Source: Caulobacterales bacterium (lineage in GTDB: Bacteria > Pseudomonadota > Alphaproteobacteria > Caulobacterales > Caulobacteraceae). Taken from it: DNA of 41,563 nt. The stretch is from the NCBI GenBank assembly GCA_016183935.1, contig JACPDR010000050.1, forward strand, positions 1 to 41,563. Reading direction: 5' to 3'. The notes under the pieces are model-generated. The model saw nothing but the letters and a program-made list of their open reading frames with translations, had not been told where the DNA came from and did not search any database. The translations under genes were made by a program, and so were the position numbers. Each line of letters starts with the position of its first letter. Position 1 is the first letter of the stretch. Of the stretch, positions 33,143 to 41,016 are shown in pieces.

Positions 33143-34501
33143 TTATGCGCTTGAAGAGGGGTTCCGCGCCGCCGCGAGCCGCTTCAGGTCTTCGGCGTCG
33201 ATGGCGGCCAGCGAGGCGCCCTTGCTCTCGCGCATGACCACGGCCGCGACGAGGCTGACCGCGCCGGCGACGAGGATGTACCAGGCGATCGGAACCCAGG
33301 AATCATACCGCCTGAGCAGAGCCGTCCCGATCAGCGGGGCCCAGGAGCCGGCGACGATGGCGGTGACCTGATAGCCGAGCGAGACGCCCGAGTAGCGCAT
33401 CCGGGTGGGGAACATCTCGGTCATGATGGCCGGCTGGGCGGCGTACATCAGGCCGTGCACCGCGAGGCCGAGCATGATGGCGCCGAGGATCATCGCCGTA
33501 CCGCCGGTGTCGAACATCGGGAAGGCTACGAACGGCCAGACCAGCGTCAGGGCCGCTCCGGCCAGGTAGACTGGCCGGCGTCCGACCCGGTCCGCCAGCC
33601 AGCCCACGACCGGAATCACCGCCACGTGCAGCACATGGGCGAGGAACAGCAGGGCGAGAATACGGGTGGTGTCGACGGCGCGGTGGTGCAGGTAGGTGAT
33701 CGAGAAGGTCACGACCATGTAGTAGAGGATGTTCTCGCCGAACCTCAGGGCCATGGCGGTGAACACCCCGCGCGGGTGGCGGCGGAACACCTCGGTCAGG
33801 CCGTAGCCGGCCTCGGCCCGCTTCTCGGTCTCCTCGCGCGCCTTCTCGAAGATCGGCGAGTCGGTCACCTGGGTGCGGATGTAGTAGCCGATGGCGATGA
33901 TCACGACGGACAGCCAGAAGCCGATCCGCCAGCCCCAGGCGACGAAGGCCTCGTCCGACAGGACTCCCGACAGCGCCAGCAGCACCACCGTGGCCAGCAG
34001 GTTGCCGATCGGCACCGCCGCTTGCGGGAAGCTGCCCCAGAACCCTCTGGAGCGGTTCGGGCTGTGCTCGGTGACCAGCAGGATGGCCCCGCCCCACTCG
34101 CCGCCGAGGGCGAAGCCCTGGATGAAGCGCAGCGTCACCAGCAGAGCCGGGGCCCAGTAGCCGATCGAGGCGAAGCTGGGCAGGCACCCCATCAGGAAGG
34201 TCGCCGCCCCGATCAACAGCAGGCTGAACTGGAGCAGCGACTTGCGCCCGATCCGGTCGCCGATGTGGCCGAAGACGATCCCGCCCAGCGGCCGGGCGAT
34301 GAAGCCGACGGCGTAGGTGGCGAAGGCGGCGATGATGCCGTCCAGCTCGTTGCCGGTGTCGGGGAAGAACAGCTGGCCGAACACCAGGGTCGCGGCGGTG
34401 CCGTAGAGGAAGAACTCGTACCACTCGACCACCGTGCCGGCCATCGAGGCCCCGACCACCTTGCGCAGGTATGGCAGGTCGGCGGTCTGTTCGTGCTTCA
34501 T
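33143..34501 (-). CDS. MHS-family (metabolite:H+ symporter) MFS transporter
   Basis: This 452-aa 12-helix transporter of the major facilitator superfamily is close to the ShiA/ProP/KgtP group. Its N-terminus is typical (VVGASMAGTVVEWYEFFLYG). The conserved loop 2-3 motif reads FGHIGDRIGRKS, and a second copy appears as LADRVGRRP. FALGGEWGGAILLVTEHSPN is the helix-5 signature. Substrates of the group include shikimate, proline, betaine and alpha-ketoglutarate; which one applies here is unknown. The ATG at 34501 precedes the conserved fold; the frame is open upstream but lies within the next gene's region. Confidence 0.88.
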   Translation of the reverse strand: MKHEQTADLPYLRKVVGASMAGTVVEWYEFFLYGTAATLVFGQLFFPDTGNELDGIIAAFATYAVGFIARPLGGIVFGHIGDRIGRKSLLQFSLLLIGAATFLMGCLPSFASIGYWAPALLVTLRFIQGFALGGEWGGAILLVTEHSPNRSRGFWGSFPQAAVPIGNLLATVVLLALSGVLSDEAFVAWGWRIGFWLSVVIIAIGYYIRTQVTDSPIFEKAREETEKRAEAGYGLTEVFRRHPRGVFTAMALRFGENILYYMVVTFSITYLHHRAVDTTRILALLFLAHVLHVAVIPVVGWLADRVGRRPVYLAGAALTLVWPFVAFPMFDTGGTAMILGAIMLGLAVHGLMYAAQPAIMTEMFPTRMRYSGVSLGYQVTAIVAGSWAPLIGTALLRRYDSWVPIAWYILVAGAVSLVAAVVMRESKGASLAAIDAEDLKRLAAARNPSSSA

Positions 34502-34550
34502 CGGGGGCCCCTCTGTCCGGGCGGGACCTTGGCTCAAGCGAGGCGGAGGC

Positions 34551-35567
34551 TCAAGGGCGGCGCAGCGTCCGGCCCAGGCCCAGCCCGGCGGCGGCCAGCC
34601 CCAGCAGGGCGCCGCCGGCGACCGGCCAACGATGCGTCGACGCCCACAGCAGCGGCGACCGGGTCCGCGCGCCGGCGTCGAAGCGGCCGTGGGCGCCATG
34701 ATCGCCGGGCACGGGCTCGAACAGGTTGTCGGGACGATCCGGGCGGATCGGCGACTGGTCCTGCTGGCCGTCGACGGCGGTGCGGGCGAGGTGGTGGTCG
34801 AGCCAGCCGGAGGCCAGCTTGTCGCCGACGATGGCCTCGAAGGCCGGAGCGCCCACGATCACTTCCTTGCGCCGCGTGCGGGCCGCGAAATGGATCGCGC
34901 GCGCCGCGACCTCAGGCTGGTAGACGGGGCCGACGGGCCTGGGCTCGCCGAGCTGGCGGGCGCGAATCCAGTCGAACTGGGGCGTGTTGACGGCGGGCAG
35001 CTGGACCATGACCAGACGCACCCGGCTCCGGGCGTGCAGCAGTTCGGCGCGGACGGAGTCCTGGAACCCCTGCAGCGCGTGCTTGGCCGCGCAATACGGC
35101 GCCTGCAGGGGAATGCCGCGATAGGCCAGGGCCGAGCCGACCAGCACGATCGCGCCCCGGTCGCGCGGCAGCATTCGCTTCAGCGCCGCCCGGGTCCCGT
35201 GGACCTGCCCCATGTAGGTGACGTCGGTGACCCGCCGGTACTCCTCGGGCGTGATCTCCAGGAAGGGCGAGAACAGGCCGGCGAAGGCGTTGTTGACCCA
35301 GACGTCAATCGGCCCGAGCTCGACCTCCACGCGGGCCGCGGCGGCCTCGACCTGGGCCTCGTCGGCGACGTCGGTGGGGAGAACGAGGGCGCGGCCGCCC
35401 AGGACCTCGACTTCGCGCCGGGCGGCCTCCAGCCCTTCCACGCCGCGCGCCAGCAGGCCGATCGCGGCCCCTTCCCGCGCGAACTCGCGCACGGTGGCGC
35501 GGCCGACGCCGGCCGAGGCGCCGGTGACCACCACCACCCGGGGTCTGGCCCGGCCTGTCTTCCGCAT
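34551..35567 (-). CDS. SDR-family oxidoreductase with C-terminal membrane segment
   Basis: This 338-aa short-chain dehydrogenase has the cofactor motif VVVTGASAGVGRATVREFA (about residues 11-29), NNAF (about 92) and catalytic Ser and Tyr/Lys in GSALAYRG and YCAAKHALQGF. The Rossmann core ends near residue 240. An extension of about 95 residues finishes with a hydrophobic helix (WPVAGGALLGLAAAGLGLG), so the enzyme is probably membrane-anchored. The substrate is unknown. The gene ends 49 bp before the MHS transporter start on the same strand, and it diverges from the DUF2231 gene. Confidence 0.87.
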   Translation of the reverse strand: MRKTGRARPRVVVVTGASAGVGRATVREFAREGAAIGLLARGVEGLEAARREVEVLGGRALVLPTDVADEAQVEAAAARVEVELGPIDVWVNNAFAGLFSPFLEITPEEYRRVTDVTYMGQVHGTRAALKRMLPRDRGAIVLVGSALAYRGIPLQAPYCAAKHALQGFQDSVRAELLHARSRVRLVMVQLPAVNTPQFDWIRARQLGEPRPVGPVYQPEVAARAIHFAARTRRKEVIVGAPAFEAIVGDKLASGWLDHHLARTAVDGQQDQSPIRPDRPDNLFEPVPGDHGAHGRFDAGARTRSPLLWASTHRWPVAGGALLGLAAAGLGLGRTLRRP

Positions 35568-35679
35568 CGGGAACCCTCTCCGCGTTCCAGCATCAAACGG
35601 ACGTCAGGGCCGGCGGTTGCCGTTGGGAACCAAGCGGGGCCTTGCGGTCTATCAGCGCTATCCCAAGGAGGATCCCGAG

Positions 35680-36135
35680 ATGTCAGAGATCAACCCTCAC
35701 AGCACGGCCAGGGTGGCCGGCCATCCCCTCCATCCGATGATCATCCCCTTCCCGATCGCCTTTCTCGTCACAGCCTTCGTGACGGACCTGGTCTTCCTCA
35801 ACACCGGGCGTCCGGGCTGGGCGACGGCCTCGATCTGGCTGCTCGGGGCCGGCGTGACGATGGCCCTGGTGGCGGCGGTGTTCGGTTTCACCGACTTCTT
35901 CGGCGACCGCCAGATCCGCGCCCTGCGCACCGCCTGGTGGCACATGGGCGGCAATCTGCTCGCCGTCGCCATCGCCGCCGTGAACTGGTGGCTTCGCTTC
36001 AGCGGCGGGGCGCAGGAGGCCGCGGCGGGGACCGGGGTCATTCTGTCCGGCCTGGTGGTCGCGCTGCTGCTGTTCAACGGCTGGATGGGCTGGGAACTGG
36101 TCTATCGCCACCATGTCGGCGTCGCCAACCGCTGA
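35680..36135 (+). CDS. DUF2231 family membrane protein
   Basis: This 151-aa protein with about four hydrophobic segments begins MSEINPHSTARVAGHPLHPM, with the family's HPLHPM motif ahead of the first helix. An AAGGAGG ribosome-binding site lies at 35665-35671. Such proteins are predicted inner-membrane proteins, often near heme or electron-transfer genes; the function is unknown. Its 3' end overlaps the next gene start by 23 bp, so translation is coupled. Confidence 0.85.
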   Translation: MSEINPHSTARVAGHPLHPMIIPFPIAFLVTAFVTDLVFLNTGRPGWATASIWLLGAGVTMALVAAVFGFTDFFGDRQIRALRTAWWHMGGNLLAVAIAAVNWWLRFSGGAQEAAAGTGVILSGLVVALLLFNGWMGWELVYRHHVGVANR

Positions 36136-38449
36136 GCGGCCGTCGGCCGGGTGGGCCGGCCGGTCGCTGATCCGCCTGCGCCCCCGCGCCGGGACCACCT
36201 ACGTCAGCAGCGACCGCACCGTGCTGGCCACCCGCGACGACGGCGTCCTGCTGCCCGAGCTCGACCGGGGCCTGTTCGTCGACGAGACCCGGCTGCTGTC
36301 GCGCTGGCGCTGGCTGATCGAGGGCGCCCCGCCGCAGGCGGTCTCGGCCTCCAACGTCGCCCAGCACTCGTGGCTCGGCTATTTCATCGCCCCGGCCCCG
36401 GACGGCCACGCCGAACGGGAGCGCGACCCGATCTCGGCCGCGGCCCAGGAGGCGGTCGAGCTGCGCCTGTCCCGCTACGTCGGCGGCGGCATGCACGAGG
36501 ACGTCGACCTGACCAATTTCGCGCGCTGGCCGATCCGCCTGACCCTCGCGCTCGAGCTTGAATCCGACTTCGCCGACCAGGCCGAGACCGGCGGCGATCG
36601 CCGTCAGAAGGGCCGCAAGACCTCGGTCTGGAGCGAGGGCGAGGGCGCTTGGGACCTCACCACCACCTATGAAGCGACCCACCGTTACGACCATCAGGGC
36701 GAAACCGGGGTCGCCGCCATCCACCGCGGCCTGACGGTCCGCTTCACCCATGCGACCACCCCGCCCCGACGCCGCCGCAACCGCATCTCGTTCGACGTAT
36801 CGCTCGCCCCCGGCGAGGCCTGGCACTGCTGCGTGGACCTGATCCCCGAGATCGAGTCCCGCCGCCTGACGCCCCGCTACGGCTGCCGCTCGTTCGAGGC
36901 CCCGGACAATCCCTACGAGCGGCGCACCGCGATCTTCCTCGACGAGGCTACGAAGTTCTCCAGCCGCGAGAGCGGCGCCCTGTCCCCGGTGGTGATCGGG
37001 GCTCTCGAACAGGGCAAGCACGACCTCGCCGCCCTGCGCCTGTTCGACCTCGACGTCGGCGAGCGGGCGTGGACGCCGGCCGCCGGCCTGCCCCTCTATG
37101 TCGCCCTGTTCGGCCGCGACACCCTGACCGCCGCCTGGGAGGCCGCGCCCGTCTCCACCGACCTGATGCGCGGGACCCTGCCGGTGCTGGCCGACTGGCA
37201 GGGCAAGGCGGTCAACGACTGGCGCGACGAACAGCCCGGCCGCATGCTGCACGAGGCCCACGACGGCCCCCTCGCGGCGCTGAATTTCAACCCGCAGGGC
37301 CGCAGCTACGGTTCGCTGACGACCTCCGGCTTCTATCCGTTCGTGGTCGCCCAGCTGTGGCACTGGACCGCCGACAAGGCGCTGGTCCAGCCCTTCATCG
37401 AGCCGGCGGTGAAGGCCATCCAGTGGCTCCGGACCTGCAGCGACCGCGACCACGACGGCTTCTTCGACTACCGCACCCGCTCGGCCATGGGCACCGAGAA
37501 CCAGGGCTGGAAGGATTCCGGCGACGCCCTGGTGCACGCCGACGGCTCGTCGGCCCAGACGCCGATCGCCACCTGCGAGGAACAGGGCATCGCCTTCGCC
37601 GCCATGCTCAACATGGCCGAGGTGCTGCTGTGGTTCGGCCGCCGCGACGAGGCGAAACACCTCTACGACGACGCCGTCGAGCTCAAGAAGCGCTTCAACG
37701 CCGCCTTCTGGATGGAGGACGAAGGCACCTTCGCCATGGCGCTGGACCGGGACGGGCGGCAGGTCCGCTCGGTCGGCTCCAACGCCCTGCACTGCGTGGC
37801 CACCGGCATCGCCGACAAGACGCTGGTCCCCCGCACCCTGGACCGCCTGATGGCCCCCGACATGTTCAGCGGCTGGGGCGTGCGGACCCTGTCCTCGGAC
37901 CACCCGTCCTACAACCCGTATTCCTACCACCGCGGCACGGTCTGGCCGGTCGAGCACGGGCCGTTCGCGGTGGGCGCCTATCGCTACGGCTGCCACGAGC
38001 GGGTCGAGCAGATCTGCCGCGCCCAGTTCGAGACGGCGGCCCTGTTCGACCACTTCCGCCTGCCGGAGTGCATCGCCGGCCATCCGCGCGACGGAGACCA
38101 CCCCTTCCCGGCGGTCTACCCCGCCGCCAACTCGCCCCAGGCCTGGTCGGCCACCACCGTCTACACCCTGCTCCAGGCCATGCTGGGGCTGCAGCCGTTC
38201 GCGCCGACCCGGATGCTGTTCATCGACCCCTTCCTGCCGCCGTGGCTGCCGGAGATCACCCTGACCGGGATGCGCGTCGCCGACGCCACGGTCAGCCTGC
38301 GCTTCTTCCGCAAGCCGAACGGCCGCAGCGACTATGAGGTGCTGGACAAACAGGGCTCGCTGCACGTGATCCGCCAGCCCAGTCCGTGGTCGCTGACGGC
38401 GAACTTCGGCGAGCGGGCGAAGGACATCCTGGCGGGCGCTTTGCACTGA
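36113..38449 (+). CDS. Amylo-alpha-1,6-glucosidase / glycogen-debranching-like enzyme
   Basis: This 778-aa protein has an N-terminal domain (about residues 15-330) of the GDE-N type, beta-rich, with DGVLLPELDRGLFVDETRLL. The C-terminal (alpha/alpha)6 hydrolase domain has EAHDGPLAALNFNPQG, SDRDHDGFFDYRT and GWKDSGDALVHADG. HRGTVWPVEHGPFAVGAYRY follows, carrying acidic catalytic candidates. It is predicted cytoplasmic and acts on branched alpha-glucans or trehalose-like sugars; the exact substrate is uncertain. The ATG at 36113 lies within the end of the DUF2231 gene. The stop is 13 bp from the convergent terminase stop. Confidence 0.88.
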   Translation: MSASPTAERPSAGWAGRSLIRLRPRAGTTYVSSDRTVLATRDDGVLLPELDRGLFVDETRLLSRWRWLIEGAPPQAVSASNVAQHSWLGYFIAPAPDGHAERERDPISAAAQEAVELRLSRYVGGGMHEDVDLTNFARWPIRLTLALELESDFADQAETGGDRRQKGRKTSVWSEGEGAWDLTTTYEATHRYDHQGETGVAAIHRGLTVRFTHATTPPRRRRNRISFDVSLAPGEAWHCCVDLIPEIESRRLTPRYGCRSFEAPDNPYERRTAIFLDEATKFSSRESGALSPVVIGALEQGKHDLAALRLFDLDVGERAWTPAAGLPLYVALFGRDTLTAAWEAAPVSTDLMRGTLPVLADWQGKAVNDWRDEQPGRMLHEAHDGPLAALNFNPQGRSYGSLTTSGFYPFVVAQLWHWTADKALVQPFIEPAVKAIQWLRTCSDRDHDGFFDYRTRSAMGTENQGWKDSGDALVHADGSSAQTPIATCEEQGIAFAAMLNMAEVLLWFGRRDEAKHLYDDAVELKKRFNAAFWMEDEGTFAMALDRDGRQVRSVGSNALHCVATGIADKTLVPRTLDRLMAPDMFSGWGVRTLSSDHPSYNPYSYHRGTVWPVEHGPFAVGAYRYGCHERVEQICRAQFETAALFDHFRLPECIAGHPRDGDHPFPAVYPAANSPQAWSATTVYTLLQAMLGLQPFAPTRMLFIDPFLPPWLPEITLTGMRVADATVSLRFFRKPNGRSDYEVLDKQGSLHVIRQPSPWSLTANFGERAKDILAGALH

Positions 38450-38462
38450 CGCGGGACGCGCC

Positions 38463-40253
38463 TCACCCCACTCGCACCCTCGGTCCCCGCTCCCCGTCCG
38501 GGGCGTCGATCAGCAGGTCGGTGATCGCCCACACCAGCGCGTCCGCGCGGTCCAGCGAGCCCGCCGCCTCCATCTCGCCGCCGAAGGCCATCAGCTCCTC
38601 CTCCAGCGCGTCGAACGCCCCGGCGTGATGGATGCGGCCCTGTTCGTAGAGGGCGGCGACGGGCTCGGCGCGGACGTATTTGCCCCGCGTGGCGTGGACC
38701 TCGCGCACCTTCAGACGGCAGCCGGCGGTCTTCAGCACCGCCTTGACCATGTCGCCGCCCTGGTTGACCTCGGCCACCAGCGCCGTGGCCCCGACCTCCG
38801 CCGCAAGGGCGACCGCGCGCCGCGCCCAGGCGTCCGGCCCCAGCCCGGCGATCGAGCGGTCGGCCAGCACCACGGCGCAGCGCACCCCGTCGGCGCGCCG
38901 GAACCGGGCCGCCGCGATCAGCCCGCAGGCGGCCCCGCCGGCCGTGGCGGTGGGGTCGATGGCGACGACGATGCGGTCGTAACTTCCTTCTCCCTCAAGG
39001 GGAGAAGAAAGCCTTCGCGCCCGCGCCATCATCGCCGCCGTGAACAGCGCCCCGTCCAGTTCGACGACCTTGCCCTCCAGCTCCTGCGCCGCCCGCCGGG
39101 TCCCGCCGTACAGCGCCTGCAGCCCGTCGAGGAACCCCGGCGACAGATGCGCCGCGTTCGCCGCCGTCGGGGCGTGGGTCAGGACGCAGCTCGCCTCGTC
39201 GCGCAGCCGCACCAGCGCTCGGGTCGGCCTCGGCGTCGTGGTCACCACCAGCCGCGGCCCCTGCCCGTCCGCCCCCGCCAGCCGCAACCCCATCCGCAGC
39301 AGGGCCAGCGTCTCCGCCGCCCCTCTCGGCCCCGACCCCCGCCAGGCGCAGAATTCGTCGGCCCAGGCGGCGCTGAACTGCGGCCCGCGCAGGCTGTCGG
39401 GATCCTCGGCCGAAAAGGCGTAGGCGACGCAGCCGTTGTCGAACATCAGCCGCCGCCGCGAGGCCTGGAATTTCGGCCGCGTCGCCCGCGTCCAGCGCGA
39501 CAGCGAACGAATCCCGCTGACGCCCTCGATCATCACCTCGCGCACGTCGTGCAGGGTCGGCCCGATCAGGGCCAGCCGGCCGCCGGAGCCCAGCGCCTCC
39601 GCCTGGTCGGCCAGCCAGCTGGCGCCCGCCAGGGTCTTGCCCGCGCCGCGCCCGCCCAGGAACAGCCAGGTCGACCACCGGCCGCCGTCGGGCAGGGTTC
39701 CGGGCGCGATCTGCGAGTCGCGCAGGATCAGGGGCCGAGCGGGCGGGGCTTCGTCTTCGCCTTCGTCGAGACAGGGCGCGTTGGGCGGACGGCTTCCGCG
39801 CCATCCCAGCAGCACGCGCCGGATTTGGTCGATCACGCGCAGGCGGACGCTAAAGCCCGGAAAGTTGGCGGCGCCGGCGTGGGCGGCCATCTGGGTCAAC
39901 AGGGTCGTGACGGCCCCCTGCGGATTGTCCGGGTCGAACAGGAAGCCTTCGTCGGCGCAGATCATCTGGACCCGGCCGTCCTCCAGCGACCGAACGATCA
40001 GCGGCGGCGGTCCCTTGCGCAGCGTCGGCGCCCCAACGTCCCGCTTGCGCCTGTTCAGGATTTTCGCCCATCGATAGATCGAACTGGCCGAGACCCGATA
40101 CTCCGCCATCAGCTCCTGGATCGGCTCGCCCGCCGCGTACCGGTCCGCGACCCCCGCCCAGCGATTCAGCGTCATCCCGACCGCGCTTTGCTTGAACGGC
40201 ATGTCGCCGGGCAAGACCGCCCCTTGATCGATTGTGAGTTCGTTCGTCGCCAT
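38463..40253 (-). CDS. Terminase with fused N-terminal HTH (TerS-TerL-like), GTA type
   Basis: This 596-aa protein has an N-terminal region with a helix-turn-helix segment (about residues 50-65, EYRVSASSIYRWAKIL), of the kind found in small terminase subunits. After a linker comes the large-subunit ATPase: Walker A GGRGAGKT (about 200-207), Walker B DE (299-300, in AAWADEFCAW) and a TTTPRPT motor motif. The RNase-H-like nuclease follows, with Asp in VVAIDPTA (about 433) and RADALVWA at the end. It is closest in kind to the gene-transfer-agent terminases of alphaproteobacteria. No portal, capsid or tail genes neighbour it. A REP-like palindrome lies inside the coding frame at 38988-39006. Confidence 0.85.
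   Translation of the reverse strand: MATNELTIDQGAVLPGDMPFKQSAVGMTLNRWAGVADRYAAGEPIQELMAEYRVSASSIYRWAKILNRRKRDVGAPTLRKGPPPLIVRSLEDGRVQMICADEGFLFDPDNPQGAVTTLLTQMAAHAGAANFPGFSVRLRVIDQIRRVLLGWRGSRPPNAPCLDEGEDEAPPARPLILRDSQIAPGTLPDGGRWSTWLFLGGRGAGKTLAGASWLADQAEALGSGGRLALIGPTLHDVREVMIEGVSGIRSLSRWTRATRPKFQASRRRLMFDNGCVAYAFSAEDPDSLRGPQFSAAWADEFCAWRGSGPRGAAETLALLRMGLRLAGADGQGPRLVVTTTPRPTRALVRLRDEASCVLTHAPTAANAAHLSPGFLDGLQALYGGTRRAAQELEGKVVELDGALFTAAMMARARRLSSPLEGEGSYDRIVVAIDPTATAGGAACGLIAAARFRRADGVRCAVVLADRSIAGLGPDAWARRAVALAAEVGATALVAEVNQGGDMVKAVLKTAGCRLKVREVHATRGKYVRAEPVAALYEQGRIHHAGAFDALEEELMAFGGEMEAAGSLDRADALVWAITDLLIDAPDGERGPRVRVG
38988..39006. repeat. Short palindrome inside the terminase gene
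   Basis: TTCTCCC-TCAAG-GGGAGAA is a perfect 7-bp arm hairpin. In frame it encodes SPLEGEG (residues about 417-423), a peptide often produced by intergenic repeat insertion. The reading frame is kept, which suggests an insertion between the ATPase and nuclease domains. Confidence 0.6.
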
Positions 40254-40639
40254 GCCCGCATTATCCGGCGGCTCCGCCCTATGGCGGGCTCAGGACGCTG
40301 GCTCGAGGGTCGGGCTGAACGAACCCAACGACTTGCGCCGCAGGATTATGAAGGTAGTCGACGGATTGTTGGCGCCTCCTTCTCACTCCAAAGCCGTCAT
40401 CCTCGGACTTGATCCGAGGATCAGAGGCGAGAGGCGGGCTGTGCGGCGGTGACGGCCCTGAGAGTCCGACCGTGGGGCGCTCGACGGAGCACCGGACGGT
40501 CTGATCCTCGGGTCAAGCCCGAGGATGACGGGGAGAGGGGTGGTGGCGGATAGGGCGGCTGTCTGCGGTGGAGACATTCGCCGCTCCCGACCCATTGCGG
40601 ACCTTGCCCAGGGCGGTCGTCACGGGCACGGTCCGGTGC
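40254..40639. other. Intergenic region between terminase and hypothetical gene
   Basis: No convincing gene is seen. The first 140 bp must hold the terminase promoter (minus strand), which I cannot place. The rest is occupied by the repeat at 40394-40531. A GTG at 40568 could extend the next gene by 24 codons. Confidence 0.55.
40394..40531. repeat. 138-bp composite palindromic element (REP/BIME-like)
   Basis: 32-bp outer arms (40394-40425 and 40500-40531) pair with two mismatches. Each arm is itself a hairpin: ATCCTCGGA-CTTGA-TCCGAGGAT and ATCCTCGGG-TCAAG-CCCGAGGAT. The interior contains another GACCGT/ACGGTC pair. The ends begin with CCGTCATCCTC, also found at the tips of the element at 6613-6768. 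Confidence 0.8.
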
Positions 40640-40933
40640 ATGGCAGAAGACCGCATCGTCAGCGTTGAGATCGACGGAGATGGGAAGCTCTGCGTCACAC
40701 CGGCGACCAAAGACTTCGCCCTGATCTACCGGGCAGCGATGGAGGTTGGTTGGGACCCCATTCGGAGATGCTTGGTTAGTCCTCAACCGCGAGAGTGGAC
40801 ATATCCAATGTGGTTTCGGCAAATCCTGGCCGCCGCTACGGATGAATATGGGGTCCGCCTGAGGCTGACGCCGGAGACCCTCTGGACCAACATTCCAGAC
40901 GAGGTGCGGTTGGAGATGTCCGCTGGTCGCTGA
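40640..40933 (+). CDS. Small hypothetical protein
   Basis: This 97-aa protein (from the ATG at 40640) begins MAEDRIVSVEIDGDGKLCVT and ends LWTNIPDEVRLEMSAGR. I do not recognise a family. It has no signal peptide or membrane helix. GC and codon use are lower than in neighbouring genes, and a repeat lies directly upstream, consistent with recently acquired DNA. A GTG at 40568 would add 24 residues; neither start has a good ribosome-binding site. Confidence 0.5.
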   Translation: MAEDRIVSVEIDGDGKLCVTPATKDFALIYRAAMEVGWDPIRRCLVSPQPREWTYPMWFRQILAAATDEYGVRLRLTPETLWTNIPDEVRLEMSAGR

Positions 40934-40937
40934 CGAT

Positions 40938-40971
40938 CCAACGTCGGCTTTCCACCCGCAGCAGACGTTGG
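40938..40971 (+). terminator. Possible terminator or short repeat after the hypothetical gene
   Basis: CCAACGTC (40938-40945) and GACGTTGG (40964-40971) form an 8-bp stem with an 18-nt loop, 5 bp after the stop. The loop is GC-rich and there is no T-run. It may also be a dispersed repeat. Confidence 0.4.
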
Positions 40972-41016
40972 TGAAGGCCGCTGTTCGGCAGGTCGCCGTC
41001 GGTTATTAACGAGCCC

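Noticed and set aside
33303..34424. Minus-strand frame of 373 codons in the MHS transporter
   Set aside because: Out-of-frame shadow of the transporter, Arg/Gly-rich with no membrane helices.
40938..40971. Integron attC-like site (ATCCAAC ... GTTGGTG)
   Set aside because: The left core fits RYYYAAC, but the right core GTTGGTG breaks GTTRRRY, and no integrase or cassette structure is present.
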